Below, piece after piece: positions 1 through 8,542 of a stretch of 38,034 nucleotides of DNA. The stretch is from an uncultured Clostridia bacterium. Its GTDB lineage: Bacteria; Bacillota; Clostridia; Christensenellales; UBA1242. Position 1 is the first letter of the stretch, and the number at the start of each line of letters is the position of its first letter. The notes beneath the pieces were generated by a model, which was not told the origin of the DNA, made no database searches, and was given only the letters and a program-made list of their open reading frames with translations. Position numbers and translations under genes: made by a program. The stretch is from the NCBI GenBank assembly GCA_944332185.1, contig CALVJJ010000002.1, forward strand, positions 1 to 38,034, written 5' to 3'.

Positions 1-20
1 TACCGATACTATCTTTAAAA

Positions 21-54
21 ACAAAAAAAATATGGTACTTACATACCATATTGT
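21..54 (-). terminator. Intrinsic terminator of the tRNA-fMet transcript
   Basis: An 8-bp inverted repeat (30-37 with 44-51, loop 38-43) is followed on the minus strand by a run of eight T residues. It lies just past the 3' end of the tRNA gene, so it most likely ends that transcript. Confidence 0.8.
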
Positions 55-59
55 TTTAC

Positions 60-136
60 TGGTAGCGGGGGTAGGATTCGAACCTACGACCTTTGGGTTA
101 TGAGCCCAACGAGCTGCCGAGCTGCTCCACCCCGCG
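60..136 (-). tRNA. Initiator tRNA-fMet (anticodon CAT)
   Basis: This is a 77-nt cloverleaf on the minus strand with the CCA end encoded (60-62). The anticodon loop is CTCATAA, giving anticodon CAT. Two initiator hallmarks are visible. Position 1 (C) faces T at position 72, so the top of the acceptor stem is unpaired. The anticodon stem also has three consecutive G-C pairs next to the loop (GGG with CCC). The T arm is the usual GTAGG-TTCGAAT-CCTAC. These features separate it from elongator Met and Ile2 tRNAs. It is transcribed alone, from the promoter at 180-208 to the terminator at 21-54. Confidence 0.95.
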
Positions 137-141
137 ATAAT

Positions 142-173
142 ACATGATATGTTCGATGGTCAACATATCATGT
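142..173 (-). repeat. Perfect 12-bp inverted repeat in the tRNA-fMet leader
   Basis: Positions 142-153 and 162-173 are perfect reverse complements separated by 8 nt. The expected transcription start from the promoter at 180-208 is at about 173, so the whole repeat would sit in the precursor RNA as a 12-bp hairpin ending 5 nt before the mature tRNA 5' end. It could be a processing or stability element or a protein-binding operator; the sequence does not decide. Confidence 0.6.
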
Positions 174-179
174 TCAATT

Positions 180-208
180 ATAATACAACTTTTTTATCTC
201 TTTGTCAA
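180..208 (-). promoter_or_regulatory. SigA-type promoter for tRNA-fMet
   Basis: On the minus strand TTGACA (203-208), a 17-nt spacer and TATTAT (180-185) match the housekeeping sigma consensus closely. The start would be near 173, about 37 nt upstream of the mature tRNA. Confidence 0.7.
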
Positions 209-382
209 CACTTTTTCAAAATTTTTCAGCTATTTTTTCTCTTTTCCCCTATAGTATCAATATATGCACAATTTATCTTTTTTATACTCTTTTTTACAGT
301 TTTACATTGCTATTTTTGTGTTGGAATTTGTGTTGATTTTTTATTCTTCCCTTACAATCCTTTCTAATGACTTATCTACCAT

Positions 383-416
383 AAAAAAACAATCATTTTT
401 ATATGATTGTTTTTTT
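383..416. terminator. Bidirectional terminator after the membrane-protein gene
   Basis: A 7-bp stem (390-396 with 403-409) is flanked by a run of seven A on the left and seven T on the right, so it has a U tract in both directions. It lies 14 bases past the stop of the minus-strand gene that ends at 430. Confidence 0.8.
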
Positions 417-429
417 CATAATATTTGTC

Positions 430-1743
430 TTATTTCATTTTTTCTTCTATTTCTTTACGTTTTTCTTTATAGGAGCGATTTCTTTTCTTACCCCAGACTG
501 TATCATATAAGATCACAAGTCCACCTTGGACTAAATATATATAGAAAGTCAAAATTCTCCATAATAGGACAGCCCAGAATAAAGTACCATCGCTAAATAA
601 AGAAGCAAACAAGGCTGAGAAGGAAATTTCTGCAATACCTGCTCCACCCGGGAATGGAATAATTTTGCTTGCAAGTTCACAGAGAATAAAATTGGTAAAA
701 ATCACAAAGTACCCTGTTGTAGGATTGGTAGTAAAGGCTACATAAATCACAAAAGGAATACTGGCTTTGATAATCCATTGACCGACAGATAAAATCACAA
801 GGATTGTCATAGTCAAAGGACTTTTTGCATAATACAAAATACTTTTTTGATATTCCAACACTTCTTTCATAATACGTGTGAAAGCTGTTTGGTAGTCTTT
901 TATAAGGTGTAATTTTGCCAACACTTTCAAAATGGTAATAATGATCTTTGGTGCAATTTTCTTCGACACAGATAGTGTAAAAATCATCGCAACCAATACC
1001 GTAATCACAACCAAAGAAATGGTGGCCAATACAATGACAAAGACACTACTAGCATTCACAAGTGACAAATGTGTAAGAAGCATAATAATAGAGATAATCA
1101 CAAAAGACAACATATTCATCATGGTTTTTGCAAGAGGAATAGAAGTAGCGACTCCTGCTTTGACACCATAATGATGCAAATAAGCTATTTGGAATGGTTG
1201 TCCCCCAATGCTAAATGGGGTGACAGCATCATAAAATTTTTCAATAGCTGTTGACTTATACGAAACAAAAGGTCTAAAAGTTTTGGTTGTTCGTACCAAT
1301 AGCAAAACCGTTTTTGCTGTTTCTACCAAGATAGAAAATATGGCAATGGCTATTGCCCACCAAAGCCATTTGGATTGTTGCACATTGGTAAAAATTTGAC
1401 TTAACTCTGTCACTCCCATATTTTGGGACAAATACAGTAATACCAAACATAATATCATAAGATTGAGCACTGTAAAGACAGCACTAATCATACGTCCTTT
1501 ACTGCTTTTTTGCTCTTTGACTTTTTGGTCGACATCTTGTAAAAACACTTTTTCGCTTTGTTTTACATTCATCATATCTTGCACGACTACATCATTAGGC
1601 ACAACTTTGTCATGATCTACAGAAAAATCATGCTTCCATTCTCCCTCTGGATTGCTGGCAAAAGATGACTCATTTTTTGTATCTACCTCTTTTGTTTGAT
1701 CTATGGTAGAGGAATCTACTTTTTTTTCGTTTTTTTCTTCCAT
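430..1743 (-). CDS. Lysylphosphatidylglycerol-synthase TM-region-like (flippase-like) membrane protein
   Basis: A 437-aa integral membrane protein. The first ~80 residues are hydrophilic and probably cytosolic; about seven to eight hydrophobic segments follow. The central part resembles the LPG_synthase_TM/UPF0104 family (the N-terminal half of MprF and AglD-type proteins), including the stretch PFSIGGQPFQ and the later PFPGGAGIAE loop, which is typical of the family. No C-terminal lysyltransferase domain is present, so it is not a full MprF. The family moves or helps move lipid-linked molecules across the membrane; the substrate here is unknown. The start at 1743 is chosen because AAAGGA sits 7-8 nt upstream; a longer reading frame starting at 1788 would run through a hairpin and lacks such a site. 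It follows the PrsA-like gene by 67 nt. Confidence 0.8.
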   Translation of the reverse strand: MEEKNEKKVDSSTIDQTKEVDTKNESSFASNPEGEWKHDFSVDHDKVVPNDVVVQDMMNVKQSEKVFLQDVDQKVKEQKSSKGRMISAVFTVLNLMILCLVLLYLSQNMGVTELSQIFTNVQQSKWLWWAIAIAIFSILVETAKTVLLLVRTTKTFRPFVSYKSTAIEKFYDAVTPFSIGGQPFQIAYLHHYGVKAGVATSIPLAKTMMNMLSFVIISIIMLLTHLSLVNASSVFVIVLATISLVVITVLVAMIFTLSVSKKIAPKIIITILKVLAKLHLIKDYQTAFTRIMKEVLEYQKSILYYAKSPLTMTILVILSVGQWIIKASIPFVIYVAFTTNPTTGYFVIFTNFILCELASKIIPFPGGAGIAEISFSALFASLFSDGTLFWAVLLWRILTFYIYLVQGGLVILYDTVWGKKRNRSYKEKRKEIEEKMK

Positions 1744-1756
1744 GTTGTATTCCTTT

Positions 1757-1790
1757 TTAAAAATATGTGGAGAATGTATTCCCCACATAT
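1757..1790 (-). terminator. Intergenic hairpin with U run, likely partial terminator
   Basis: On the minus strand a stem of about 11-12 bp (63-74 with 79-90 of the 1700s, one G-T wobble) is followed by TTTTTAAAAA. It lies between the PrsA-like gene and the flippase-like gene. It could end or attenuate the upstream transcript, lowering expression of the second gene. Confidence 0.6.
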
Positions 1791-1810
1791 ACTCTATCTA
1801 TTGGGGAAAG

Positions 1811-3484
1811 TTATTTCCAAAGATGTTCGTATCTACTGGTATATAAGTTGATCTTGATCCCTGCATTTTGTAATTTTATTTTTGCTTGGTCGATTAAATT
1901 AGAAAGTGCCGTGTCTGCACTTGCTTGTGTTAAAGTTTCGGCTACAGCATCAAATAAGGTCTTTTCACTCATTGGACTAACACGATGTTCCCACAAATAT
2001 TTTGCTGTGATATTATTGATATTTTCAATAGTTCTACCATCATTGCTAAAGAGCCCCATATTGTAGATAATATGAATACCATATTCAGAATACACAGTCT
2101 TCATATTCCCACCTTCAGGCTGTGCTTCTGCAAGTTCTCTGCTACCATCAGCAAAAGCAGCTACAATGGTATCTTGCACTTCATCATTGGTGTACATTGG
2201 AATGGCATATCCACAATCAGCATTCATGATCCCTTCATCATCATTAAATCGATACATCATATCTAGGAATCGATCACTGCGACTATATCCTGTGTTGCTA
2301 CCATTGTCTACATAATCATAAATCATAGAAAGTACACTAGATAATGAACTTTGACATTCTTTTCCATTCTCATCTAGATAATAAATTGTTTGCAAGTTTT
2401 TATTGATTGCATCTTGACAATCTTTTTCATATTGTTCTTTACTGTATTCCGTATTGTTTTCACTTTCATATCTTGCTTTGTATTCTGCTAAAAGTTGTGT
2501 CGTTGCATCATCAACCTTTAATAGAATATGAGCCACTTCCACATAGGTATCTTCTACATGATAGTACGTACTACCTGCATCTTCTCCCATAGCTGTATGG
2601 TATGCACTTAGTCTCGTAGCATCTGCTTCACTTGTTCCAGATTGTCCTAGTTGTTTGTACTTTTCATAATCTAGTGCAAATAAAGATTTATATTTTTCTA
2701 CCACGGCTTCTTCATCAACTTCTAATTGATTGAGATAAGTTGTCTGGTAGACAGAAATGACTTTGTTTTGACGATAAATTTCGTATACTCTATCCATTTC
2801 ATTTTTTAGAAGTGTTTCTTCGCTAAAATCAGTTTCTCCCAAAGCTTTTGCAGACTGTTTTAGATCAGCTAGCATTCTTTTTCTTGCTTCTGCACTCACT
2901 TTACTATCAGTGATTTTTTGTTCCCATGTTTCTGGAGCAGGAGTGGTATCACATTCTATTTCAGTAGGTTTGTAACTAATATACCATTTACCACTTTCTT
3001 CATGTGCTTCATAATTACTTTCGTATTTTTCTCTTGCTACTCTTTCATATTTGGATAATGTATCACTTTCTTCCTCTTGCTCTGGAGTAGATACGTTTAG
3101 TCCCCAATCAAGACGTACTTCTGTTTCGTAATCATCAATTTGGCTATCCATATATTCGTAGACAGAACGTTTTAAATCTTCTTCATATTGATCAATATCG
3201 ACTAGTCCGGTATTGACTAATTCTTCCACGAGCAAGTATCTATCAATCATGTCATTAACTGTTTGTTTTACAGCTTCTTCCACGGTATAATTTTGCTCTT
3301 CCACATAGGAGCTACCATAAGAACTGTATGCTTGCAACAAATCTTGCATGGTAAATTCTTTTTCCCCGATCGTGGCTACCACTTTTTGATAGTATTTTGC
3401 ATCATCTCTTTGAATCACATTACAACCCGTAAATAAGGCAATAGACATAATCAGTGCACATAGTAAAGTGACAATCTTTTTCAT
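1811..3484 (-). CDS. PrsA/SurA-type peptidyl-prolyl isomerase lipoprotein
   Basis: A 557-aa exported lipoprotein. The N-terminus has two Lys, a hydrophobic segment and a lipobox ending FTGC (Cys21), so it is likely anchored on the outer face of the membrane. A SurA/trigger-like chaperone part covers about residues 35-290. A parvulin rotamase follows: it opens with VAHILLKV near residue 310 and closes with YGIHIIYN near residue 466. The parvulin core is interrupted by a long acidic insertion (about residues 325-390), so the domain is larger than the usual ~95 residues and may not be a classical active isomerase. The family folds secreted proteins after translocation. A strong site, AAAGGAG, lies 7 nt before the start. 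Two genes away, mfd and pth follow the order seen in many Bacillota, where a foldase gene often lies after mfd. Confidence 0.82.
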   Translation of the reverse strand: MKKIVTLLCALIMSIALFTGCNVIQRDDAKYYQKVVATIGEKEFTMQDLLQAYSSYGSSYVEEQNYTVEEAVKQTVNDMIDRYLLVEELVNTGLVDIDQYEEDLKRSVYEYMDSQIDDYETEVRLDWGLNVSTPEQEEESDTLSKYERVAREKYESNYEAHEESGKWYISYKPTEIECDTTPAPETWEQKITDSKVSAEARKRMLADLKQSAKALGETDFSEETLLKNEMDRVYEIYRQNKVISVYQTTYLNQLEVDEEAVVEKYKSLFALDYEKYKQLGQSGTSEADATRLSAYHTAMGEDAGSTYYHVEDTYVEVAHILLKVDDATTQLLAEYKARYESENNTEYSKEQYEKDCQDAINKNLQTIYYLDENGKECQSSLSSVLSMIYDYVDNGSNTGYSRSDRFLDMMYRFNDDEGIMNADCGYAIPMYTNDEVQDTIVAAFADGSRELAEAQPEGGNMKTVYSEYGIHIIYNMGLFSNDGRTIENINNITAKYLWEHRVSPMSEKTLFDAVAETLTQASADTALSNLIDQAKIKLQNAGIKINLYTSRYEHLWK

Positions 3485-3772
3485 ATTTTACTCCTTTTAT
3501 GATCAAGCCCTTTTGATTTTAGGGCACAATATACAATTATATCTGCTATAAGTATACATAAGTTACGGCTTTTTTGCAAATAAAATCAACTATTTTCTCC
3601 CCTGAAGCTTACAAATTTTTCACAAAGTACCACAGATTTTATGATCTTGATATACTTTATCCTGTAGATCATTTTTTAATATGCTATTTATTGAATATGT
3701 CCTTTTTAGAATGGTTCTAAACTTACCATTTTTCGTTTATCTATATAGATAGAGACTATACTTTGCCTTTTG

Positions 3773-4099
3773 ATGGTAAAAATACTACAATCTAATGAAC
3801 AGAATGTTCGCCTTATAGTAAAAAACACTGGAAGACATGAAGCTGTCATTGAAGATGTCATATATCCTTTCAATAAATATTCACTCACTGTTCAAACAGA
3901 CAAAGGTGTAAAATTATATGAGGTTTCCATTAGAGCTCAAGATACTGTGCAGGATATGATTGATAGTCTTATTGATTCTCGTAATTATATAATTAGAAAT
4001 ACAAAAGACATTGAAAATATGGAAACTACTATAGAATATAAAAAATATGAAAAAGATACTATTGAAGTTGCACCAGAGATGGCAGAAATATTTGAATAA
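3773..4099 (+). CDS. Hypothetical protein, possibly translated from a leaderless mRNA
   Basis: A 108-aa open frame on the plus strand, opposite to its neighbours. I do not recognise a family. It looks like a soluble mixed alpha/beta protein with an acidic C-terminus (EVAPEMAEIFE); there is no signal peptide, membrane helix or Cys cluster. No Shine-Dalgarno sequence precedes ATG 3773 or the TTG at 3770. A TATACT at 3757-3762 would place the transcript start at about 3769-3773, i.e. on the start codon. A good terminator follows at 4179-4209, which supports a real one-gene unit. It could instead be the remnant of a longer gene, since an in-frame stop lies about 24 nt upstream. Confidence 0.5.
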   Translation: MVKILQSNEQNVRLIVKNTGRHEAVIEDVIYPFNKYSLTVQTDKGVKLYEVSIRAQDTVQDMIDSLIDSRNYIIRNTKDIENMETTIEYKKYEKDTIEVAPEMAEIFE

Positions 4100-4178
4100 G
4101 TTACATTTTTAAATGATTAGAACAACTATATCTTTATTTTCATAACAAAATTCAAAAACAAATATGCACAAAGTTTAT

Positions 4179-4209
4179 AAAAAAAGAGTGGATCTTCACT
4201 CTTTTTTTA
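4179..4209. terminator. Bidirectional intrinsic terminator
   Basis: AGAGTG (4185-4190) pairs with CACTCT (4197-4202) across a 6-nt loop, with an A run on the left and a run of seven or more T on the right. It serves the plus-strand gene ending at 4099 and could also stop minus-strand reading from mfd. Confidence 0.8.
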
Positions 4210-4210
4210 T

Positions 4211-4496
4211 TTTCCTTAACACCATATTATGAATCGTACCTTTATTACTGCTTTGATTTGTTTTTCTAAAAGTGTGGATTTTTCGTACACATTCTTTATT
4301 CTCTTGGGAAATTTTACCTCTACAATATTCTCTATCTTCTTTCCTAATCTACAGCCGTATCATAGGTAGTCATCTTTGTATTGACATATCAACATGATTA
4401 GACTTTGACAAAACCTTCCCACTTATATGTGTCGATACATTGATCTTTTTTTGCTTTTTTAGTTGTTCTGTATGATAAAAATTATAATCAATCACC
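4211..4496. other. Non-coding stretch after mfd with possible decayed coding sequence
   Basis: No intact gene is present. On the minus strand a short open stretch reads GKKIENIVEVKFPKRIKN and continues for about 20 more residues to a stop. It is preceded by stops in the same frame, and another frame upstream reads GKVLSKSNHVDMSIQ before its stop. This may be a degraded gene or chance. Confidence 0.25.
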
Positions 4497-7400
4497 TTAT
4501 GATATCGTTGTCTTATGCTTTTCTAAAATTTTGATGAATTCTTGTATGGCATCTTCCATTGTTCCTACCTTTTGATAAGATAATCTTGGAACGGCTTGTT
4601 CCATGTTTAGCACAAATACATCTTTATTATTGTCATAAAGCGATATAATATTGTCATAATATTGAATACTAAATTCCAAATAGGCACTATTTTTACGTAT
4701 AACTACTTTTGTGAATCCATAAGTTGATGCTATGTTTTTTAGTAGTGCAATGCAAAGTAAATTGTCTACTTCTTTTGGGACAGGACCATACTCTGTAGAA
4801 AGTGTACTATATACTTGATCTTTTTGTAGACTAGATCTAACTTTTGCAATTTTGGTATACACGCTGGTTCTTTCTAGCGTTCCTTCAACATAAGTTTCTG
4901 GAAGGTATGCATCTAAAGTGGTAACAATTTGGGTATCTACATCTTGGATCACTTTTCCACTTTCTACTTCATCAACTGCTTCTTTTAGTAAAGTTACATA
5001 CATATGGTATCCTACTTTTCCCATGTGTCCAGATTGTTCTACACCTAATACATTGCCAGCTCCTCTTATTTCTAGATCTCGCAAAGCAATTTTATATCCA
5101 GATCCTAGGGTGGAGTATTGCCCGATAGCTTCTAGACGTTTGTATGCATTGGAAGAAAGTAATTTTGATTTTTCGTAAGTAAAATACGCATACGCTTGTT
5201 TGTCGCTACGACCAACTCTACCTTTTAATTGATAAAGTTGACTAAGACCTAACTGATCGCTATCAAACACAAATAGTGTATTGGCACTTGGCAAATCAAT
5301 TCCGTTTTCGATCAGTGTTGTTGCCAATAATACATCAATATCTTTATGGTACAGTCGTAAGATAGCTTGTTCTAATTCTTTTTCTTCCATTTGACCATGT
5401 GCCATACCCATGGATACCGTATCAGGCAACAAATTTCTTATTTTTTGATAAATTGTCAACATACTTTCCACTCTGTTGTAAACTAGTAACACTTGTCCAC
5501 CACGTTGGATTTCCTGCATCACGACTCTTTGCAACAATTCATCACTATACTCTACCACTTGCGTGATACAATCTTTTCGGCTCAGTGGAGGCATAGAAAT
5601 TAAAGATATATCTCGTATACCCATTAAAGACATGTGTAATGTTCTAGGAATAGGTGTTGCACTTAAAGTTAGGACATTGATATCTTTTTTCATGTTTTTA
5701 ATTTTTTCTTTATCGCCTACTCCAAATTTTTGTTCTTCATCTAAAACCATGAGTCCTAATTTTTTAAAGATAACATCTTTTGATAATGCTCTATGAGTAC
5801 CGACCAAAACATCTATTTGACCATTTTGTACTTGGCTAAGTAGTTGATGTTGTTCTTTTGTCGTACGAAAACGATTGAGCACCCCAACTCTTACCCCAAA
5901 TGGTGCTAGTCTTTGCAAACACGTTTGATAATGTTGTTCGGATAAAATAGTTGTTGGGCACAAAAAAACAACTTGATAGCCACAAAGTACTGTTTTTAAG
6001 ATAGCACGCATGGCAACTTCTGTTTTTCCATACCCTACATCACCACAAACTAGTCTATCCATGATCTTCCCTTGTGCCATATCTTGATAGACATCTTCGA
6101 TTGCTTTTTTCTGATCTTGTGTCAAAGTGTATTCAAAATTGGTATCAAGCAGTTTTTCTTCTTCTGCATTTCTAGGATACACAATTCCTTTTTTTTCTTC
6201 TCTAGCTTTATATAAAGCAACTAATGAAAAAGCTAATTCTTTGAGTCCGGCTTTGACTTTTGCCTTGACTTTTAAGAATTCCCCTCCTCCTAGTTTTGAA
6301 AGTTGTGGTGTTTCTTTCGTACCTACGAATTTTGTAAGTTTGTCTAGGTTTTCTACTGGCAAATATACCGTATCATCATTCTTATATTTTAGGACCAAAT
6401 ACTCTTTTTGTCCCATATCTGTAGATAAGAAGATGTTTCCTTCATATCTAGCAATCCCATAGGAAGAATGCACAACATAATCTCCCACTGTTGGCAATTC
6501 TGTAAAAACATCAAGATTTTGTGCTGATTTTATGGCTTTCTTTTGTTCAAATAGGACATTACTTCCTATCACCATCAATTTTTCATTGTACAATCCTACA
6601 GAAAAAGGATAACTTTTCGTCACAAGATGAATGTAACCATGTTTAATAGATACCATACTTTTAATGATCTCGGTATCCACACGTAATTTTGTGAGTTGTT
6701 TTTCCATTCTGCTAGCAAATTCTTCTGTTTTGCCAAATACAAAAATTTCGTATCCTTTTTTATGATATTCCACAATATCTAATACCAATCGAGCATGATC
6801 TTCCTCATATCTAGCAATAGGGAATGTTTTAATATGAAATACTGCTTGACTATCAAACCATCGATTGTTGCTACTAATATTCCCAAAGGCAAGCACGTTA
6901 TGGGATCGCAGACTTTTTTTCATCTCCTCAATAGAGACCAACAACTGTAAATATTGGGTAGTATATCTACCTTGTTCTATTTCTGCCTTGATGGTTTTTT
7001 CTGCTTCTTGATACACAGATAAGAATCTATCATAAGTGACTTTGTACTCATCAAACACAATACAAACTTGATCAGATATCCTATCAAAAAGTGTTGTCTT
7101 TTTTAAATATGGCAAATACATATCTTGATGCGTGATAAAAGATTTTGTTGCATCTGATTCGACAATAGTTTTCCACGTATGAAAATATTCTCTTTTTTCA
7201 AGATCTGTGTTATTTTGATAGTTATTGTCAATATCTTTAATAATTTTGTCAAAAAACTGATTGTCTTTGGTAGGTATACACATACTAGAAGATAAAGTAT
7301 ATTGTGTCATACTTTCTATTTTTTCAAAAGTATCTACACTATATTTGGTAAGACTTTCTAGTTCTGTATCAAAAAAAGAACATCGTAAAATCACTGGGTC

Positions 7401-7904
7401 TTCATATAGATAAAGATCTACACTATCACCATGAATAGCATAATCCCCACTTGATGATACACTATCTGTACGATGATACCCACAAGCTGATAAAAAAGAT
7501 ATAAGATCGTCTCTTTCCCATTGGTCACCAATATAGAATGTTTTACTTAGTAAATTTGTTTCATAATATGCTGTCAAACATTCTGGATATGCAACGACTA
7601 AAGAAATATCTCCTTTTTCTAATTGTTGTAACTTGTGCATATTGTCTACATAATTGGAATGTGTATCTGTCATGGTTGGGTACAAGATACTTTGCAGTAA
7701 AACACAATCGTTACCCATTCTTTCTGCAATATTACGAGCATCTTGTTCATCTTGTGCAATATACAAGATAGGACGATCTATTTCACTAAGTAGCCACAAC
7801 TTTTCTTCACGAGAAAAACCAAAGACGGTATATCTACCCCCTTTTGTAATTTTTTCAAGTAATACTTTGCTATTGCTGTCTGTTGGTAAAATAGGTGCAA
7901 ACAT
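4497..7904 (-). CDS. mfd: Transcription-repair coupling factor Mfd
   Basis: A 1135-aa DNA translocase that removes RNA polymerase stalled at lesions and recruits UvrA for nucleotide excision repair. The UvrB-like N-terminal part is diverged. The CarD-like RNA-polymerase interaction domain starts near residue 470 (VGDYVVHSSYGIARYEG). The superfamily 2 motor has Walker A GDVGYGKTEVA near 620, the DEEQ box near 723 and motif VI region GRVGRSDKQAYAY near 900. The TRCF C-terminal domain fills about 1000-1100. Length matches the usual 1100-1180 aa. AAGGAAGG lies 8 nt before the start. It is 55 nt downstream of pth, the common Bacillota order. Confidence 0.97.
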   Translation of the reverse strand: MFAPILPTDSNSKVLLEKITKGGRYTVFGFSREEKLWLLSEIDRPILYIAQDEQDARNIAERMGNDCVLLQSILYPTMTDTHSNYVDNMHKLQQLEKGDISLVVAYPECLTAYYETNLLSKTFYIGDQWERDDLISFLSACGYHRTDSVSSSGDYAIHGDSVDLYLYEDPVILRCSFFDTELESLTKYSVDTFEKIESMTQYTLSSSMCIPTKDNQFFDKIIKDIDNNYQNNTDLEKREYFHTWKTIVESDATKSFITHQDMYLPYLKKTTLFDRISDQVCIVFDEYKVTYDRFLSVYQEAEKTIKAEIEQGRYTTQYLQLLVSIEEMKKSLRSHNVLAFGNISSNNRWFDSQAVFHIKTFPIARYEEDHARLVLDIVEYHKKGYEIFVFGKTEEFASRMEKQLTKLRVDTEIIKSMVSIKHGYIHLVTKSYPFSVGLYNEKLMVIGSNVLFEQKKAIKSAQNLDVFTELPTVGDYVVHSSYGIARYEGNIFLSTDMGQKEYLVLKYKNDDTVYLPVENLDKLTKFVGTKETPQLSKLGGGEFLKVKAKVKAGLKELAFSLVALYKAREEKKGIVYPRNAEEEKLLDTNFEYTLTQDQKKAIEDVYQDMAQGKIMDRLVCGDVGYGKTEVAMRAILKTVLCGYQVVFLCPTTILSEQHYQTCLQRLAPFGVRVGVLNRFRTTKEQHQLLSQVQNGQIDVLVGTHRALSKDVIFKKLGLMVLDEEQKFGVGDKEKIKNMKKDINVLTLSATPIPRTLHMSLMGIRDISLISMPPLSRKDCITQVVEYSDELLQRVVMQEIQRGGQVLLVYNRVESMLTIYQKIRNLLPDTVSMGMAHGQMEEKELEQAILRLYHKDIDVLLATTLIENGIDLPSANTLFVFDSDQLGLSQLYQLKGRVGRSDKQAYAYFTYEKSKLLSSNAYKRLEAIGQYSTLGSGYKIALRDLEIRGAGNVLGVEQSGHMGKVGYHMYVTLLKEAVDEVESGKVIQDVDTQIVTTLDAYLPETYVEGTLERTSVYTKIAKVRSSLQKDQVYSTLSTEYGPVPKEVDNLLCIALLKNIASTYGFTKVVIRKNSAYLEFSIQYYDNIISLYDNNKDVFVLNMEQAVPRLSYQKVGTMEDAIQEFIKILEKHKTTIS

Positions 7905-7959
7905 CTTACATACCTTCCTTTGTACAACTCCTAATCACACAATCAACCATTTTATCTAT

Positions 7960-8490
7960 CTAGATTTTGTTTTCTATTCTCTTTTGTACGATATCTATCA
8001 CTTCTGGGATAGTATTGTCAATAGCTCGCTGATCATCTTTGCTTATTTTTGATAATACAAAATCAGCTAGATCCATGCCTTCTTTTCTTCCAATCCCTAC
8101 TCTCACTCTAGGAAATTCTGTGCTCCCTATCATAGAAACAATACTTCGCATACCATTGTGAGTCCCTGCACTTCCTTTTTGACGATAGCGAACATGACCT
8201 ACTGGCAAATCTATATCATCATAGATAATAATCAAATTCTCTAATTTTACTTTTAAACTTTTTACAATATCTTGCACAGCAATACCACTGGCATTCATAT
8301 AGGTAGTTGGTTTTAGTAAATATATTTTTTCCCCTTGATACATACCTTCCCCTACCAAACTATGAAATTTTTTCTTTGTAAAAGATATTCCCCACTCTTT
8401 TGCAAGTTGATCAATCACGAAAAAACCCACATTGTGATAGGTGTGATCATACTTTGGTTCTGCATTCCCCAATCCTACAATAACGTACAT
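7960..8490 (-). CDS. pth: Peptidyl-tRNA hydrolase
   Basis: A 176-aa enzyme that cleaves peptidyl-tRNA released by stalled ribosomes, recycling tRNA. Catalytic His19 (in YHNVGF), Asn9 (GLGNAEPKY), Asn66 (TTYMNASG), the DDIDLPVG segment with Asp92, and Asn112 (GTHNGM) are all present, as expected for a complete bacterial Pth. AAAGGAG lies 6 nt before ATG. It sits between the GlmU-like gene and mfd, a recognisable remnant of the spoVG-glmU-prs-pth-mfd order of Bacillota, with prs missing here. Confidence 0.97.
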   Translation of the reverse strand: MYVIVGLGNAEPKYDHTYHNVGFFVIDQLAKEWGISFTKKKFHSLVGEGMYQGEKIYLLKPTTYMNASGIAVQDIVKSLKVKLENLIIIYDDIDLPVGHVRYRQKGSAGTHNGMRSIVSMIGSTEFPRVRVGIGRKEGMDLADFVLSKISKDDQRAIDNTIPEVIDIVQKRIENKI

Positions 8491-8542
8491 GATTTTCTCC
8501 TTTTTCTTACGTTTTTCATTGTGTTTCCTGTATTATGACACA

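Noticed and set aside
149-596. Two Phe/Tyr-rich plus-strand frames near the left edge
   Set aside because: They run through the tRNA leader, a terminator and the reverse of the flippase-like gene.
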